A DNA stretch of 64,000 nt from Saccharofermentans sp. (GCA_024692235.1 JAILMW010000010.1:62001-126000); one strand, 5' to 3'. Shown: positions 27,548 to 35,817, numbered from the stretch's first letter. Made by a program: numbers and translations. Notes: generated from the letters alone by a model not told the origin.

Positions 27548-28173
27548 GCGCGTATCCTCCCGAAAGCTTCATTAAGCTCTTCTGCGGCTTTCTTCGGAGA
27601 GTCTGCCTTCATGATCGCAGATACCGCACATACACCTTTTATATCTATTCCCTTAAGGACATCAAGATTATCCTTGTTAAGACCTCCGATGGCATTAACG
27701 GGAATAGGGACAGCCTCTGTTATATCTCTTAAAGTATCCGTTGAAGTAAGTACTGTCTTGACCTTGGTAGTCGTAGGATAGATAGCTCCTACTCCAAGGT
27801 AATCGGCTCCGTCTTCGTATGCCTTTCGGGCAGCTTCTACGGTCTTTGCGGTAGCACCTAAGATCTTGTCTTTGCCTATGAGCTTACGGGCAGTACCAAC
27901 CGGCATATCTTCCGCTCCGACATGCACGCCTTCGGCACCCGTTGCCAGCATTACATCCACTCTGTCGTCGATTATAAGAGGCACATTATATTCTTTTGTT
28001 ATCTCATGGACTTTAACTGCAAGATCTATATAATCTCTTGTAGTCCTGTTCTTCTCTCGAAGCTGAAGTATCGTTACTCCGCCTTCTAATGCAGACCTTA
28101 CTCGTCTTAAGAATTCGTCTTCTTCAAAGGTCGTACTGTCGGTAATAAAGTATAGTGTGGTATCAAATTCCAT
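27544..28173 (-). CDS. thiE: Thiamine-phosphate synthase
   Basis: A 209-residue TIM-barrel enzyme that joins HMP-PP and thiazole phosphate into thiamine phosphate. It shows [53 protein letters not shown] and VNAIGGLN, the usual ThiE signatures for pyrophosphate and substrate binding. AGGAGAACCGA precedes the ATG. It overlaps thiM by 11 bases and thiD by 4 bases. Confidence 0.97.
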   Translation of the reverse strand: MEFDTTLYFITDSTTFEEDEFLRRVRSALEGGVTILQLREKNRTTRDYIDLAVKVHEITKEYNVPLIIDDRVDVMLATGAEGVHVGAEDMPVGTARKLIGKDKILGATAKTVEAARKAYEDGADYLGVGAIYPTTTKVKTVLTSTDTLRDITEAVPIPVNAIGGLNKDNLDVLKGIDIKGVCAVSAIMKADSPKKAAEELNEAFGRIRA

Positions 28174-28906
28174 TCGGTTCTCCTAAGTTATCAATGAGGT
28201 TTACCATATATGTTCCGTTTCCTTTGTCGGTCTTGGATCTGAGGCCGCACTTCTTAAAGAAAGTGCAAGCGTCAATTACGCTTTCTAAGCTTCTTTCCTT
28301 AGCGGCATAAGTCGCGATAACAGCTCCTGCCATACAACCCGTGCCGGTTACCGAAGACATCTGCTTACAGCCTCCGGTTACTTTATTTACGGTATTGCCG
28401 TCAGATATAAGATCGACTTCTCCCGTAGCCACGGCGATGGCATTGATGTGCCCGGATACACTTAACACCGCTCTTGATATAAGATCGTCCTTAAGACCTT
28501 CTTCAGCATCTACTCCGATGCCTGTATAGTTATCGTCATATATGGCAAGGATCTCAGAGTAGTTTCCTTTGATAACGAAGAACTTTCCTTCGCTAAGGAG
28601 CTCTCTTACGAACTTTCTTCTTAAGCTTGAACAGGATACTCCCACGGCATCTAAGATAACCGGGATATCGTTAACGTTTGCTTCCTTCAAAGATATCTTC
28701 ATGGAAGCCATACGAACATCGGATATGTTGCCAAGATTAAGAAGAAGTGCGGATGCCGTCCTTGTTATCTCAGCTACTTCTTCGGGGTGCTCCGCCATTA
28801 TAGGCTTTGCTCCCAATGCCAGTATCGCATTGGCGCACTGGTTCATTGAGATGGGGTTAGTTATACAGTGGATCAGATGGTCTTTTCCTGAGCTTTTCTG
28901 TGCCAT
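28163..28906 (-). CDS. thiM: Hydroxyethylthiazole kinase
   Basis: A 247-residue enzyme that phosphorylates hydroxyethylthiazole, the salvage route for the thiazole half of thiamine. Motifs are LIHCITNPISMNQCANAILA, LGNISDVRMASM, VILDAVGVSCSSLRR, VIKGNYSEI and the GTGCMAGAVIATYAA anion hole. It is slightly shorter than typical (about 260-270 residues). Its start overlaps the end of thiW by 34 bases. Together with the lack of thiazole-synthesis genes nearby, it points to thiazole salvage. Confidence 0.95.
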   Translation of the reverse strand: MAQKSSGKDHLIHCITNPISMNQCANAILALGAKPIMAEHPEEVAEITRTASALLLNLGNISDVRMASMKISLKEANVNDIPVILDAVGVSCSSLRRKFVRELLSEGKFFVIKGNYSEILAIYDDNYTGIGVDAEEGLKDDLISRAVLSVSGHINAIAVATGEVDLISDGNTVNKVTGGCKQMSSVTGTGCMAGAVIATYAAKERSLESVIDACTFFKKCGLRSKTDKGNGTYMVNLIDNLGEPNGI

Positions 28907-29421
28907 ACTTTGCCGCCTTCCTTAAGCTTCATCTGCATCTTACTTAAGACTCCGATATGCTGAAGTCTGTAAAGAAGAACAGCCGCGATACTTCCTCCGA
29001 TAAGAGTTCCGCATGTAAAAGAAGGAACGTAGAAGAGCCATGTAAGACCTTCTCTTCCGCAGATATAAGTCATGACAGGATAAGATACGATAGCACCTAT
29101 GATGCCCGTGCCTATGATCTCGCCTAATACTGCTGCCCAGATCTTGCCCTTGGATACTTTGTAGAGGATGCCTGACAATGTCGCTCCGAATACGGCACCT
29201 GTTAATGCAAGAGGCGGTATACCCATTCCGCACATCCTGATGATGCCGATAAGGACTGCCACGATAAATGCATCGACAGGTCCTAAGAGTACTGCTGCGG
29301 TGATGTTGATAAGATGAGCCATGGGGCACATTCCCTCGACTCGAAGAAGAGGTGAGATAACGACTCCGACTGCAATAAGCATAGCCATTACCACCATTCG
29401 TAAGATATTGTATCGTTTCAT
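28873..29421 (-). CDS. thiW: Thiazole transporter component ThiW (ECF S-component type)
   Basis: A 182-residue membrane protein with about five helices. The start MKRYNILRMVVMAMLIAVG and the block GMCPMAHLINITAAVLLGP are characteristic of ThiW, the proposed substrate-binding subunit for hydroxyethylthiazole uptake by an energy-coupling-factor transporter. The ATG at 29421 follows AAAGGAGTCGTTT. The frame is open to 29526, but that region is the riboswitch. It is the first gene of the thi operon. Confidence 0.9.
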   Translation of the reverse strand: MKRYNILRMVVMAMLIAVGVVISPLLRVEGMCPMAHLINITAAVLLGPVDAFIVAVLIGIIRMCGMGIPPLALTGAVFGATLSGILYKVSKGKIWAAVLGEIIGTGIIGAIVSYPVMTYICGREGLTWLFYVPSFTCGTLIGGSIAAVLLYRLQHIGVLSKMQMKLKEGGKVWHRKAQEKTI

Positions 29422-29445
29422 AAACGACTCCTTTCGAATACACGT

Positions 29446-29478
29446 AAAAAAGGAAGCTGCCTGAATCAAGCAACTTCC
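29446..29478 (-). terminator. Riboswitch-controlled intrinsic terminator of the thi operon
   Basis: On the minus strand GGAAGTTGC, a 9-base loop, GCAGCTTCC, then six T residues, placed between the TPP aptamer and the thiW ribosome site. It is the expected expression platform: with TPP bound the terminator forms and transcription stops. Confidence 0.85.
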
Positions 29479-29500
29479 GACCAAAACACTATATGATACT

Positions 29501-29588
29501 AGCGTCCCTACGTTGGCATTACCCAAATCAGGTTAACGGTCGAAGGGCACACCTTCCTCTCAGCCTTTCTTAAAGCTCCCGTGTGTAT
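29501..29588 (-). ncRNA. TPP riboswitch (THI element)
   Basis: Minus-strand sequence ACGGGAGC, GGCTGAGAGGAAG, CCTTCGACCGTTAACCTGAT, then GGGTAATGCCAACGTAGGGA matches the conserved TPP aptamer, including the CTGAGA pyrimidine-sensor loop and the ACCTGAT...GGGTAATGCC pyrophosphate-sensor arm. It precedes thiW and ends before an intrinsic terminator, so it should shut off thiW-thiM-thiE-thiD-thiC when thiamine pyrophosphate is plentiful. Confidence 0.97.
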
Positions 29589-29745
29589 ATTTGATTTTCC
29601 ATAAGAAGATACACTATCGACTTCTGCGGTGCAATAGCAATTTACATTCGGTATCGCGTCATTATTAAGTAAATCTTAATCTTATCTTCAAACATTAAGT
29701 GCGCTCCTTCTGTATCATCGTTTCCATAATAAGGAGGATCTTAAG

Positions 29746-30292
29746 ATGAATGTCTCAAAAGGCATCGATTCGTACAGATTAAAACTTACTGCACTGATAT
29801 TTATGTTACCGGATCATATCTGTTCGGAACTTAATGTTCCCGCTCACACCAGACTCGGCTGCCCCTTATGGCCTCAGTGGATCCCTGTCATCACCAGATT
29901 TGTTTCCCCTCTTTTCCTGTATCTGATGGTAGAAGGTTTCTATCACACACGAAGCCGGATAAAGTATTTACGAAGGCGGATTCTACCTGGTACCGCCGGC
30001 ATTTATCTTCTGGTTCTTCCACAACAGCAAACCTTTGCAGTGCGTCGGAACAGGCATATGGAGTCTTGTCCTGTCAGCTCTTGCGCTTATCTCATATTCG
30101 GGTTCGGGAACATCGCTTTACACTCACTTATGCTTTGACAACGAATGGGCAATGATAACTGTCATATTCTTCATACTCCTGTATAACGGAGAAAGAGGAA
30201 AGAATACAAAGTTTACCAAATACCTGTTCTACGTGATCTACCCGCTCCATCTGTGGATCTTGATGATCGCACGATACATGATCTTAAAGTAA
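29746..30292 (+). pseudogene. TraX-family membrane protein, frameshifted and shortened
   Basis: The first frame from the ATG at 29746 (after AAGGAGGATCTTAAG) reads YRLKLTALIFMLPDHIC through FVSPLFLYLMVEGFYHTRSR, the TraX N-terminus. Around 29965-29975 the homology moves to the next frame: YEGGFYLVPPAFIFWFFHN through KYLFYVIYPLHLWILMIARY, the TraX C-terminus. Some 40-50 residues of the central part seem to be missing. TraX-like proteins are polytopic acyltransferase-type proteins. Because both a shift and a deletion are needed, this is a true remnant rather than a single sequencing error. Confidence 0.8.
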
Positions 30293-30299
30293 AGAAAGA

Positions 30300-30325
30300 G
30301 CACAGAAGTCTAATGACCTCTGTGC
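30300..30325. terminator. Hairpin at the end of yjdF
   Basis: GCACAGA and TCTGTGC form a 7-bp stem spanning the yjdF stop codon. On the minus strand TCTTTCTTTACTTT follows. It could terminate yjdF and, on the other strand, the traX remnant. Confidence 0.45.
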
Positions 30326-30726
30326 TTCTCGCTTTTCTTTTGCTGTTTCAGTTCGAACTTTCGCGCTTTCTCAGCCTCTTTTTGTTCGCGGCTCAAAGTC
30401 TTACGTTCCAGTTTGTTCTGCTCCTGCCAAAGCTTTAACGCCTGCTGAGACTTCGTACCGATACCTCGGGCCGATGTCTGCTTCTTAGCTTCCCTTTGCA
30501 TACGCTTGGGGTTACTTACCGTCTTGCTTACGGCAGCTGCCACAGCGGGGCTGAATCGAAGTTCCGTAAAGTGTTTAAGGAAGAATTCGTATACTTCGTT
30601 GTCCTTGGGTTCCGCTCCGAACGTAACTCGCGTCGCGGATGTCTTCCCCAGGTAAGTACACTCGAATACTCCTACCCAAAAGGGCTCCTCAAAATACACT
30701 GTCAGAACCAGGCTTACTTTGCCCAT
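30310..30726 (-). CDS. yjdF: YjdF family protein (DUF2992)
   Basis: A 138-residue basic, soluble protein. The N-terminal half (VSLVLTVYFEEPFWVGVFE, then VTFGAEPKDNEVYEFFL) matches YjdF/DUF2992. The C-terminal half is a Lys/Arg/Glu/Gln-rich helical tail (QQALKLWQEQNKLERKTL). The ATG at 30726 has AAGGAGGGATTGTC upstream, so the open frame to 30768 is leader. YjdF genes are usually controlled by the yjdF riboswitch, which binds azaaromatic compounds; the protein is thought to protect against or modify them. The leader here fits that pattern. Confidence 0.88.
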   Translation of the reverse strand: MGKVSLVLTVYFEEPFWVGVFECTYLGKTSATRVTFGAEPKDNEVYEFFLKHFTELRFSPAVAAAVSKTVSNPKRMQREAKKQTSARGIGTKSQQALKLWQEQNKLERKTLSREQKEAEKARKFELKQQKKSEKHRGH

Positions 30727-30744
30727 GACAATCCCTCCTTTAAG

Positions 30745-30865
30745 AATTGATGAGCAAAGAACGGACAACCCGGAGGGGCAGGTTACTTACCCTGATACAT
30801 CAGGACGGCCGGGCTACCTACCGGCTCTGGCACATCTTGCGATGCACGTTGCGTTTTTATCTTTG
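30745..30865 (-). ncRNA. Probable yjdF riboswitch
   Basis: The 130-base leader between about 30865 and the yjdF ribosome site is GC-rich and highly structured compared with its AT-rich flank. On the minus strand it has paired elements such as AGCCGGTAGGTAGCCCGGC, CCTGATGTATCAGG and ACCTGCCCCTCCGGGTT. Its position directly before a yjdF gene is that of the known yjdF RNA motif. Exact borders and the consensus match were judged by eye only. Confidence 0.65.
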
Positions 30866-30886
30866 CGATGTAACAAGCTGATTATA

Positions 30887-31156
30887 TCAGAAAGGATAAT
30901 CCTCGTCCTCGTTTGTAATGAAGCGATGACCTTCACGGTCCTCTCTTCTTTTCTCGAACAGCAGCCTTAAGATCTCCGCTGCTTCGTAGGAAGACAAAGG
31001 AGCGGGATTATCTTCCCTTCCGTCAGTTCTTATCCATCCGGGATGAACGCAGAAGAAATTAATGGACTTATCGTCCTTAAAGGTATTTACGAGATTCATG
31101 GTAGCCATATTAAGAACGGCCTTTCCTGCACCTGTGATCAATACATTCTGTCCCAT
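30887..31156 (-). pseudogene. Short-chain dehydrogenase with large in-frame internal deletion
   Basis: An 89-codon frame with a good ribosome site (AAGGAGCGGCTTT before the ATG). It begins MGQNVLITGAG, like the first strand of an SDR Rossmann fold. It then jumps to KAVLNMATMNLVNTF, which corresponds to the helix containing the catalytic Lys of YxxxK, and continues with FFCVHPGWIRTDG, the late SDR motif. About 130-150 residues holding the cofactor glycines, Asn, Ser and Tyr are missing. It can be translated but cannot be an active oxidoreductase. Confidence 0.75.
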
Positions 31157-31279
31157 AAAGCCGCTCCTTATCCTGTACTTTTATCTACCCGAATGATAGC
31201 ACCCGCCTAATAACACGGCTTCTTATAATTTGTTATTTCCCTATTCGTTTATTGTTTTAAAAACATAGGGCAGCATACC

Positions 31280-32005
31280 TTATCCGGGATAGGCTTCGAA
31301 TTCCTCTTCGGTACCGTAAAATACATTCATGTCGATATATCTCTCTTCGCCGTTATAGCCGTCAAGACGATGTCTGTTGGAGAACTGCCATAAGGTCCAG
31401 TCAACGTCTTCGGGAACACTCGAATAAACGCTTCGATACCACAGATCGCAATCGTCAAAATACCCGTGAACTATACTTTCGTATGTGTCCTTGCTTACGT
31501 ATATTACGGGCTTCATGCCGTATTCTTCCGTAAGGATATCCACCATGGTTCGAAGTTCATTTCTTACGGTATAGACATCGATGTCGTCAGCTGAAGTGAA
31601 GCTTCCGTAGAACTCAACGTCGATAACGGGAGGCAACATGTCATCTGCCGGTGTTACCGTGTTGCAGAAAGATTCCGCCTGTGTCCTTCCCTCTGATTCA
31701 AAGCTGAAGAAATGGTATGCACCTACCCTGATACTGCATTTCGAAGCTTCTTCCCAATTATATGCGAAATGCTCGTCTACAAAGGAAGACCCTTCCGTAG
31801 CTTTTATATATGCAAAGTCTATGTCCTGCGAAGACAGTTCCTGCCAGTTGATATCTCCCTGGTAGGAAGAGACATCTACGCCTCTTACGGGGGACTTGGG
31901 GTTATTGATATGAAGTATTCCGAAGTAGAATAGCGCCGCAGAAGATGCTGCCAAGAAGGCAGCTGCCGCCAATGCCGCGAGGGTGATCTTAATGCTCTTC
32001 TTCAC
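31280..32005 (-). CDS. Membrane-anchored GH25 lysozyme (muramidase)
   Basis: A 241-residue protein with an N-terminal signal-anchor (about 8-31) and a GH25 domain: VRGVDVSSYQGDINW with the first catalytic Asp, FAYIKATEGSSFVDEHFAYN, VGAYHFFSFESEGRTQAESF and PPVIDVEFYG with the Asp-Glu pair, ending with LWQFSNRH. It cleaves the beta-1,4 bond after N-acetylmuramic acid. The start is a GTG overlapping the previous gene's TGA (GTGA), with AGGTG upstream. It probably takes part in cell-wall turnover. Confidence 0.92.
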   Translation of the reverse strand: MKKSIKITLAALAAAAFLAASSAALFYFGILHINNPKSPVRGVDVSSYQGDINWQELSSQDIDFAYIKATEGSSFVDEHFAYNWEEASKCSIRVGAYHFFSFESEGRTQAESFCNTVTPADDMLPPVIDVEFYGSFTSADDIDVYTVRNELRTMVDILTEEYGMKPVIYVSKDTYESIVHGYFDDCDLWYRSVYSSVPEDVDWTLWQFSNRHRLDGYNGEERYIDMNVFYGTEEEFEAYPG

Positions 32006-32589
32006 TTAACTGCACCTGCCGATCTCTTCACAAGAAGAGTAAACCTTATTGCCAGAATGTACATGACCACGATGGCAAGGACAAAGAAAATAAAAGCGAA
32101 CATATCGATCTTGGGGATCTTTGTAAGGATCACGGATATGACAAGGACCGAGGTCGTTATGGTAAAGGCCTTCCTGAACCTTATCCACTTCTTTAACATA
32201 AGCGCCTCTCCCGTCATGAATTGCTTTATCATGAGAGTGGCAAAGCCGATCACATACACTGCGGTAAAAGCCATTGCTATACATCCCGGAACAGTTATCA
32301 TGCCGAAGGCGGATGTCAGTGCCCTTATAAGCTCGAATACTCCGGCAAAGAAACACATGACGCTTATCATCTTGAAGTTGGCATCCTTATCTCTCATGGA
32401 ATGGATAACATATGATGTGACAGTATTCACCAGGAAGATCGCCACGGGAAATGATATCTCAGCAACACGCCTTATGATCATGGAATCGGATATCAGAAAA
32501 CTTATGAGCCTTACGGATACAAGACAGATGATCCCGAGTATCAACTGAAGCGCGATCAGCTTATATGTCTTTAAAAGCTTTTCTTCCAT
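32002..32589 (-). CDS. Six-helix membrane protein (unknown)
   Basis: A 195-residue protein with six predicted helices and short loops, no polar domain and no recognised motif. It is co-translated with the GH25 lysozyme (4-base overlap). A TATAAT box with TGC in front lies at 32625-32630 on the minus strand, about 35 bases before the ATG. It may hold or regulate the lysozyme; nothing in the sequence shows an enzymatic role. Confidence 0.65.
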   Translation of the reverse strand: MEEKLLKTYKLIALQLILGIICLVSVRLISFLISDSMIIRRVAEISFPVAIFLVNTVTSYVIHSMRDKDANFKMISVMCFFAGVFELIRALTSAFGMITVPGCIAMAFTAVYVIGFATLMIKQFMTGEALMLKKWIRFRKAFTITTSVLVISVILTKIPKIDMFAFIFFVLAIVVMYILAIRFTLLVKRSAGAVK

Positions 32590-32936
32590 AACTGCTATCT
32601 CCTTGCGCCGTAACGCACCACAGGATTATAGCATAAGTACGGCCCCGGGGCATTTTTGCTCCCGGAGCCTTCAACCTTCAATATCTATCCTTTGTTTTCC
32701 GATAATCTTCACATCTCTTATTCGCTTGTACCTATATCTTACTCACGGTTCTTTAAAAATCGGTCAAAGCAGGTTAAAGAAAAGATTAAGATTGACGGTA
32801 ATTATCTTTAACGCCCGCGCGACCTAATAAACATAGGGGTTTGGGGGATCTCTCAAGTGACATATTTTGTTAACAAATACCCCTTGACGCGATATACCTC
32901 GTGTGGCATAGTATATCCATACAGGAGGTATGACAA
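32590..32936. promoter_or_regulatory. 347-bp intergenic region with two divergent promoters and a GC-rich hairpin
   Basis: No coding region was found. Minus strand: an extended -10 box (TGCTATAAT, TATAAT at 32625-32630) serves the membrane protein/lysozyme pair. A GC-rich hairpin (GGCTCCGGG and CCCGGGGCC arms, about 32641-32673) lies just upstream of it. Plus strand: the PadR promoter and dyad near 32884-32917. The middle part is AT-rich with no feature recognised. Confidence 0.5.
32884..32917 (+). promoter_or_regulatory. padR promoter with inverted repeat GATATAC-N13-GTATATC
   Basis: TTGACG (32884-32889), 17 bases, CATAGT (32907-32912). A dyad with 7-base arms (GATATAC at 32891-32897, GTATATC at 32911-32917) covers the spacer and -10 box, so a bound dimer would block the promoter. 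PadR-family proteins usually repress their own operon, so this is the best operator candidate. Confidence 0.55.
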
Positions 32937-33248
32937 ATGGATGTACAGCTCAAAAGAGGATTGCTTGAGATCCTGGTACTGGCGGCCATCAAGAATGACG
33001 ATTCTTACGGCTACAAGATAATCAAGGACATCAAGCCTTATCTTTCCATTTCAGAGTCCACCTTGTACCCGATACTTAAAAGACTTGAGGAAGCCGGTTG
33101 CCTCACAGTCAGGTCGGAAGAGTATAACGGAAGACTTAGGAAGTACTACAGCATTACCAAGAACGGTAAGCAGCGAATAGAAGATTTCAAGACTGAATGG
33201 AAAGAGATCATGGACATATACGAATATGTCGCACGGGAGGAACAGTAA
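32937..33248 (+). CDS. PadR family transcriptional regulator
   Basis: A 103-residue winged-helix protein beginning MDVQLKRGLLEILVLAAIK. The PadR pattern is clear: DDSYGYKIIKDI, ISESTLYPILKRLEEAGCL and GRLRKYYSITKNGKQRI. AGGAGGTATGACAA precedes the ATG. It heads an operon with DUF1700 and DUF4097 proteins, whose genes follow at once (TAATG overlap). This trio is widespread in Gram-positive bacteria and linked to envelope stress or membrane homeostasis. Confidence 0.95.
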   Translation: MDVQLKRGLLEILVLAAIKNDDSYGYKIIKDIKPYLSISESTLYPILKRLEEAGCLTVRSEEYNGRLRKYYSITKNGKQRIEDFKTEWKEIMDIYEYVAREEQ

Positions 33249-33847
33249 TGAACAGACAGGAATATTTAGACGAGATCAAGGAAAAGCTTCTGGGCTTATC
33301 TGAAGAAGATATCGATAAAGCCCTTGAATTCTATATGGAAGCTCTTGACGACAGGATAGATGACGGACTTACCGAAGAACAAGCTATCAATGCAGTAGGA
33401 ACGGCAGACGAAGTAGCAGAGCAGATCCTGATGGATACACCGCTTCCCAAGCTTGTATCCGCAACCGTAAAGCCAAAAAGAGAGATGAAGGCATGGGAGA
33501 TCGTACTTCTCATCCTCGGAGCTCCCTTGTGGATCCCGCTCCTGATCGCACTCTTCTCGATCGCCTTTTCAGTAGTATGCGTCATCTTCTCACTGATACT
33601 GGTGGTCATCGCAGTAGTGTTCTCCTTCATAGCAGGCGGACTTGCAGCTCTTATCGCAGGTCTTGTGGGGATCATCGCAGGAGACGGCATCATTGCACTT
33701 GCAAAGTTCGGAGCAGCTCTTATCCTCATTGGCTTAGGCGCACTCCTCTTCCTTCCCTGCAAGTCACTGGTGCTCTGGCTCATAGAGCTGTGCGGCAGGT
33801 TCTTCAAATGGATCAAGAAGCAGTTTGTTAAAAGAAAGAATAAATAA
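33248..33847 (+). CDS. DUF1700 family membrane protein
   Basis: A 199-residue protein. The N-terminal 75 residues are the cytoplasmic DUF1700 helical part (YLDEIKEKLLGLSEEDIDKA and LTEEQAINAVGTADEVAEQI). About four hydrophobic helices follow from residue 85 to 190. The correct start is the ATG at 33248, overlapping the padR stop and preceded by GGGAGGAACAGTA; the frame is open further upstream inside padR. It probably acts with the DUF4097 protein in the same operon. Confidence 0.9.
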   Translation: MNRQEYLDEIKEKLLGLSEEDIDKALEFYMEALDDRIDDGLTEEQAINAVGTADEVAEQILMDTPLPKLVSATVKPKREMKAWEIVLLILGAPLWIPLLIALFSIAFSVVCVIFSLILVVIAVVFSFIAGGLAALIAGLVGIIAGDGIIALAKFGAALILIGLGALLFLPCKSLVLWLIELCGRFFKWIKKQFVKRKNK

Positions 33848-33887
33848 AGTGAAAAGGAAATATTGATTCGAAAGGCAGGAACATAAA

Positions 33888-34820
33888 ATGAACAAGTTTA
33901 CCAAAGCATTTCTTATAGCAGGAGGCATCTGCCTCGGCGCAGGCATCATCGTGACCGGAATAGCATTCGGAATGGCAAAGAGGAACGGTATGGGTGATTC
34001 GGGATCTTATGAGAAGATCAATGTCACTGTTACCGACAGCTTCGAGAATCTTCATATCGAAGAGGTATCACACGACATAAAGTTCGTTATCTCCGAAGAC
34101 GATACGGTGAAGGTAGAGTACTGGGACAGCGAGAATCTCATCCATGAACTGAAGGTAGATAACGATACATTGACTCTCACATATCAGAATTCCAAGCACT
34201 GGTGGGACTGGATCAACATCGGTATCCCCGGTATCACGGAACCTTCTTCCACAGAATCCCACGATACGATCATATACCTTCCCGAAGATGAATATAAGAA
34301 TCTTAAGATCGAAGGTGTCAGTAGCGATGTCATTATCCCAGAAGGATATATCTTCGAGGACATCTCGATCGATACGGTAAGCGGCGAGATCACATGTAAG
34401 TCAGAAGCTACAGGCAATGTAAAGATCAATACAACAAGCGGTAACCTTAATGAGATCAGCATCAACGGTATCTCCGCTACCATCAATACGGTAAGCGGTG
34501 ACGTATATATAAGCGACAGCGAACTTACCGGTTCTCTTGTCATCGACACCACAAGCGGAGGCGTAGATCTTACCGACATTACAGTAGCTGCAACTGACAT
34601 CAATACCATTAGCGGCGATATAAATCTTGTTAATTATGCTTCCGACAATACATCTATCGATACGACTTCAGGTGACATAGAAGCGATCGTAGTCGGAGAT
34701 TACAACATCGGCTTTGATTCCGTAAGCGGAGATCAGAACATAAGCTGCAACAACGTAAGCGACGGAGCAAGATTTACCGTTAATACGGTAAGCGGTGATC
34801 TTACGGTAAGAGGCGCATAA
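33888..34820 (+). CDS. DUF4097 beta-repeat protein, membrane anchored
   Basis: A 310-residue protein with one N-terminal helix (about 7-28) and an extracytoplasmic domain built of repeating strands. From residue 150 on, a 15-25-residue unit ending in T(V/T)SGD or TTSG recurs about ten times (for example INTVSGDVYIS and IDTTSGDIEAI), as in DUF4097/adhesin-like beta-solenoids. The start has GAAAGGCAGGAACATAAA upstream. It is the third gene of the PadR operon and is followed by a hairpin. Confidence 0.9.
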   Translation: MNKFTKAFLIAGGICLGAGIIVTGIAFGMAKRNGMGDSGSYEKINVTVTDSFENLHIEEVSHDIKFVISEDDTVKVEYWDSENLIHELKVDNDTLTLTYQNSKHWWDWINIGIPGITEPSSTESHDTIIYLPEDEYKNLKIEGVSSDVIIPEGYIFEDISIDTVSGEITCKSEATGNVKINTTSGNLNEISINGISATINTVSGDVYISDSELTGSLVIDTTSGGVDLTDITVAATDINTISGDINLVNYASDNTSIDTTSGDIEAIVVGDYNIGFDSVSGDQNISCNNVSDGARFTVNTVSGDLTVRGA

Positions 34821-34839
34821 TTCATAACCCTTCTATAGA

Positions 34840-34870
34840 GGCGGCACGGTCTTTGTAGGCGGTGCCGCCT
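34840..34870 (+). terminator. Terminator-like hairpin after the PadR operon
   Basis: GGCGGCAC and GTGCCGCC form a strong 8-bp stem with a 14-base loop. TTAACTTT follows, so termination may be only partial before the CPBP gene. Confidence 0.6.
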
Positions 34871-34907
34871 TAACTTTGCCAAAAATCCAGAAAAGAGATG
34901 AGTATAT

Positions 34908-35765
34908 ATGTTTAAAAGAGTACTAAAGACAATAGGAATGTGTATAGCGGCAATGGCCGTGGCGGTAGCCGCAAATCTTCTTGGAACGATCGCTTCAGAG
35001 CTCCTTACAGGGCTTGGGGTATCAGAGATCATAGGAACGGCAGTCGCGTCAGTTCTTTACCCTCTTATATCCTTTATAGGAATAAAGCTTATAGGTCAAA
35101 AGGCCTTTAAGTACGATCTTAAGACCTTCAGGATCGTTAAGCCCGGGATAAAACTATACTGGCTGGCGGCAGCCCTTATCCTTCCTTTGGCGGTAACGGC
35201 ATTCTACCAGTTTTCAGACGGAACCTGGACCATGTGCGCCAACTCGTCCGTCATCCCCGTAGCCGCATACGGCATCCTCTTCAGAGGTCTTGCAGCAGGA
35301 ATCTCCGAGGAACTTGTATTCAGGGGAGCTATCATGGGCACCATCGAGAAGGAATGGAATACCAAGGCCGCTGTCCTTATCCCATCTGTCGCTTTCGGAG
35401 CAGTACACATCATGGGAAGATCCTTAGATCTAATAAGCATCGCTCTTCTCATGGCAGCAGGAACTCTCGTAGGCGTAATGTTCTCCCTTATCGAGATCCA
35501 AAGCGGCAGCTTCTGGAATAACGCTCTCGTGCATGCCGCATGGAATATCGTCATCCTGGGGCTCCTTCATACGGATACAAGAGCATGTGAAGACAGTGTA
35601 TTTACATATATCCTTAAGTCAAATTCATTGCTCCTTACGGGAGGCGACTTCGGAATAGAAGCATCCCTTGTAGCAGTCATAGCATATCTTATCGTGATCA
35701 TTATCGCGACAGTGCTCATGGCAAATAATAAAGCTCAGTCAAAGGTCGTTCGCGGCACTTGCTGA
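34908..35765 (+). CDS. CPBP family intramembrane metalloprotease-like protein
   Basis: A 285-residue protein with about eight helices. The CPBP (Abi/Rce1-like) motifs are present: ISEELVFRGAIMG (EExxxR), SVAFGAVHIMG (FxxxH) and NNALVHAAWNIV (HxxxN/B). These residues form a metal-independent or glutamate-type protease site in Rce1 relatives. In bacteria some members give immunity to bacteriocins. It follows the PadR operon by 87 bases, separated by a hairpin, and is closed by a strong terminator. Confidence 0.88.
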   Translation: MFKRVLKTIGMCIAAMAVAVAANLLGTIASELLTGLGVSEIIGTAVASVLYPLISFIGIKLIGQKAFKYDLKTFRIVKPGIKLYWLAAALILPLAVTAFYQFSDGTWTMCANSSVIPVAAYGILFRGLAAGISEELVFRGAIMGTIEKEWNTKAAVLIPSVAFGAVHIMGRSLDLISIALLMAAGTLVGVMFSLIEIQSGSFWNNALVHAAWNIVILGLLHTDTRACEDSVFTYILKSNSLLLTGGDFGIEASLVAVIAYLIVIIIATVLMANNKAQSKVVRGTC

Positions 35766-35782
35766 GAATGTTCCTACCGTGG

Positions 35783-35817
35783 CGGCGGTTCCCTGACGAG
35801 GGAGCTGCCGCTTTTAT
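35783..35817 (+). terminator. Intrinsic terminator after the CPBP gene
   Basis: GCGGCGGTTCCCT-GACG-AGGGAGCTGCCGC followed by TTTTAT: a long stem with a four-base loop. It lies between convergent genes. Confidence 0.85.

Noticed and set aside
34300..34820. DNA-level tandem repeat in the DUF4097 gene
   Set aside because: The repetition is at the protein level (TxSGD units) and is the normal structure of the family; the DNA units are too divergent to be a recent repeat.
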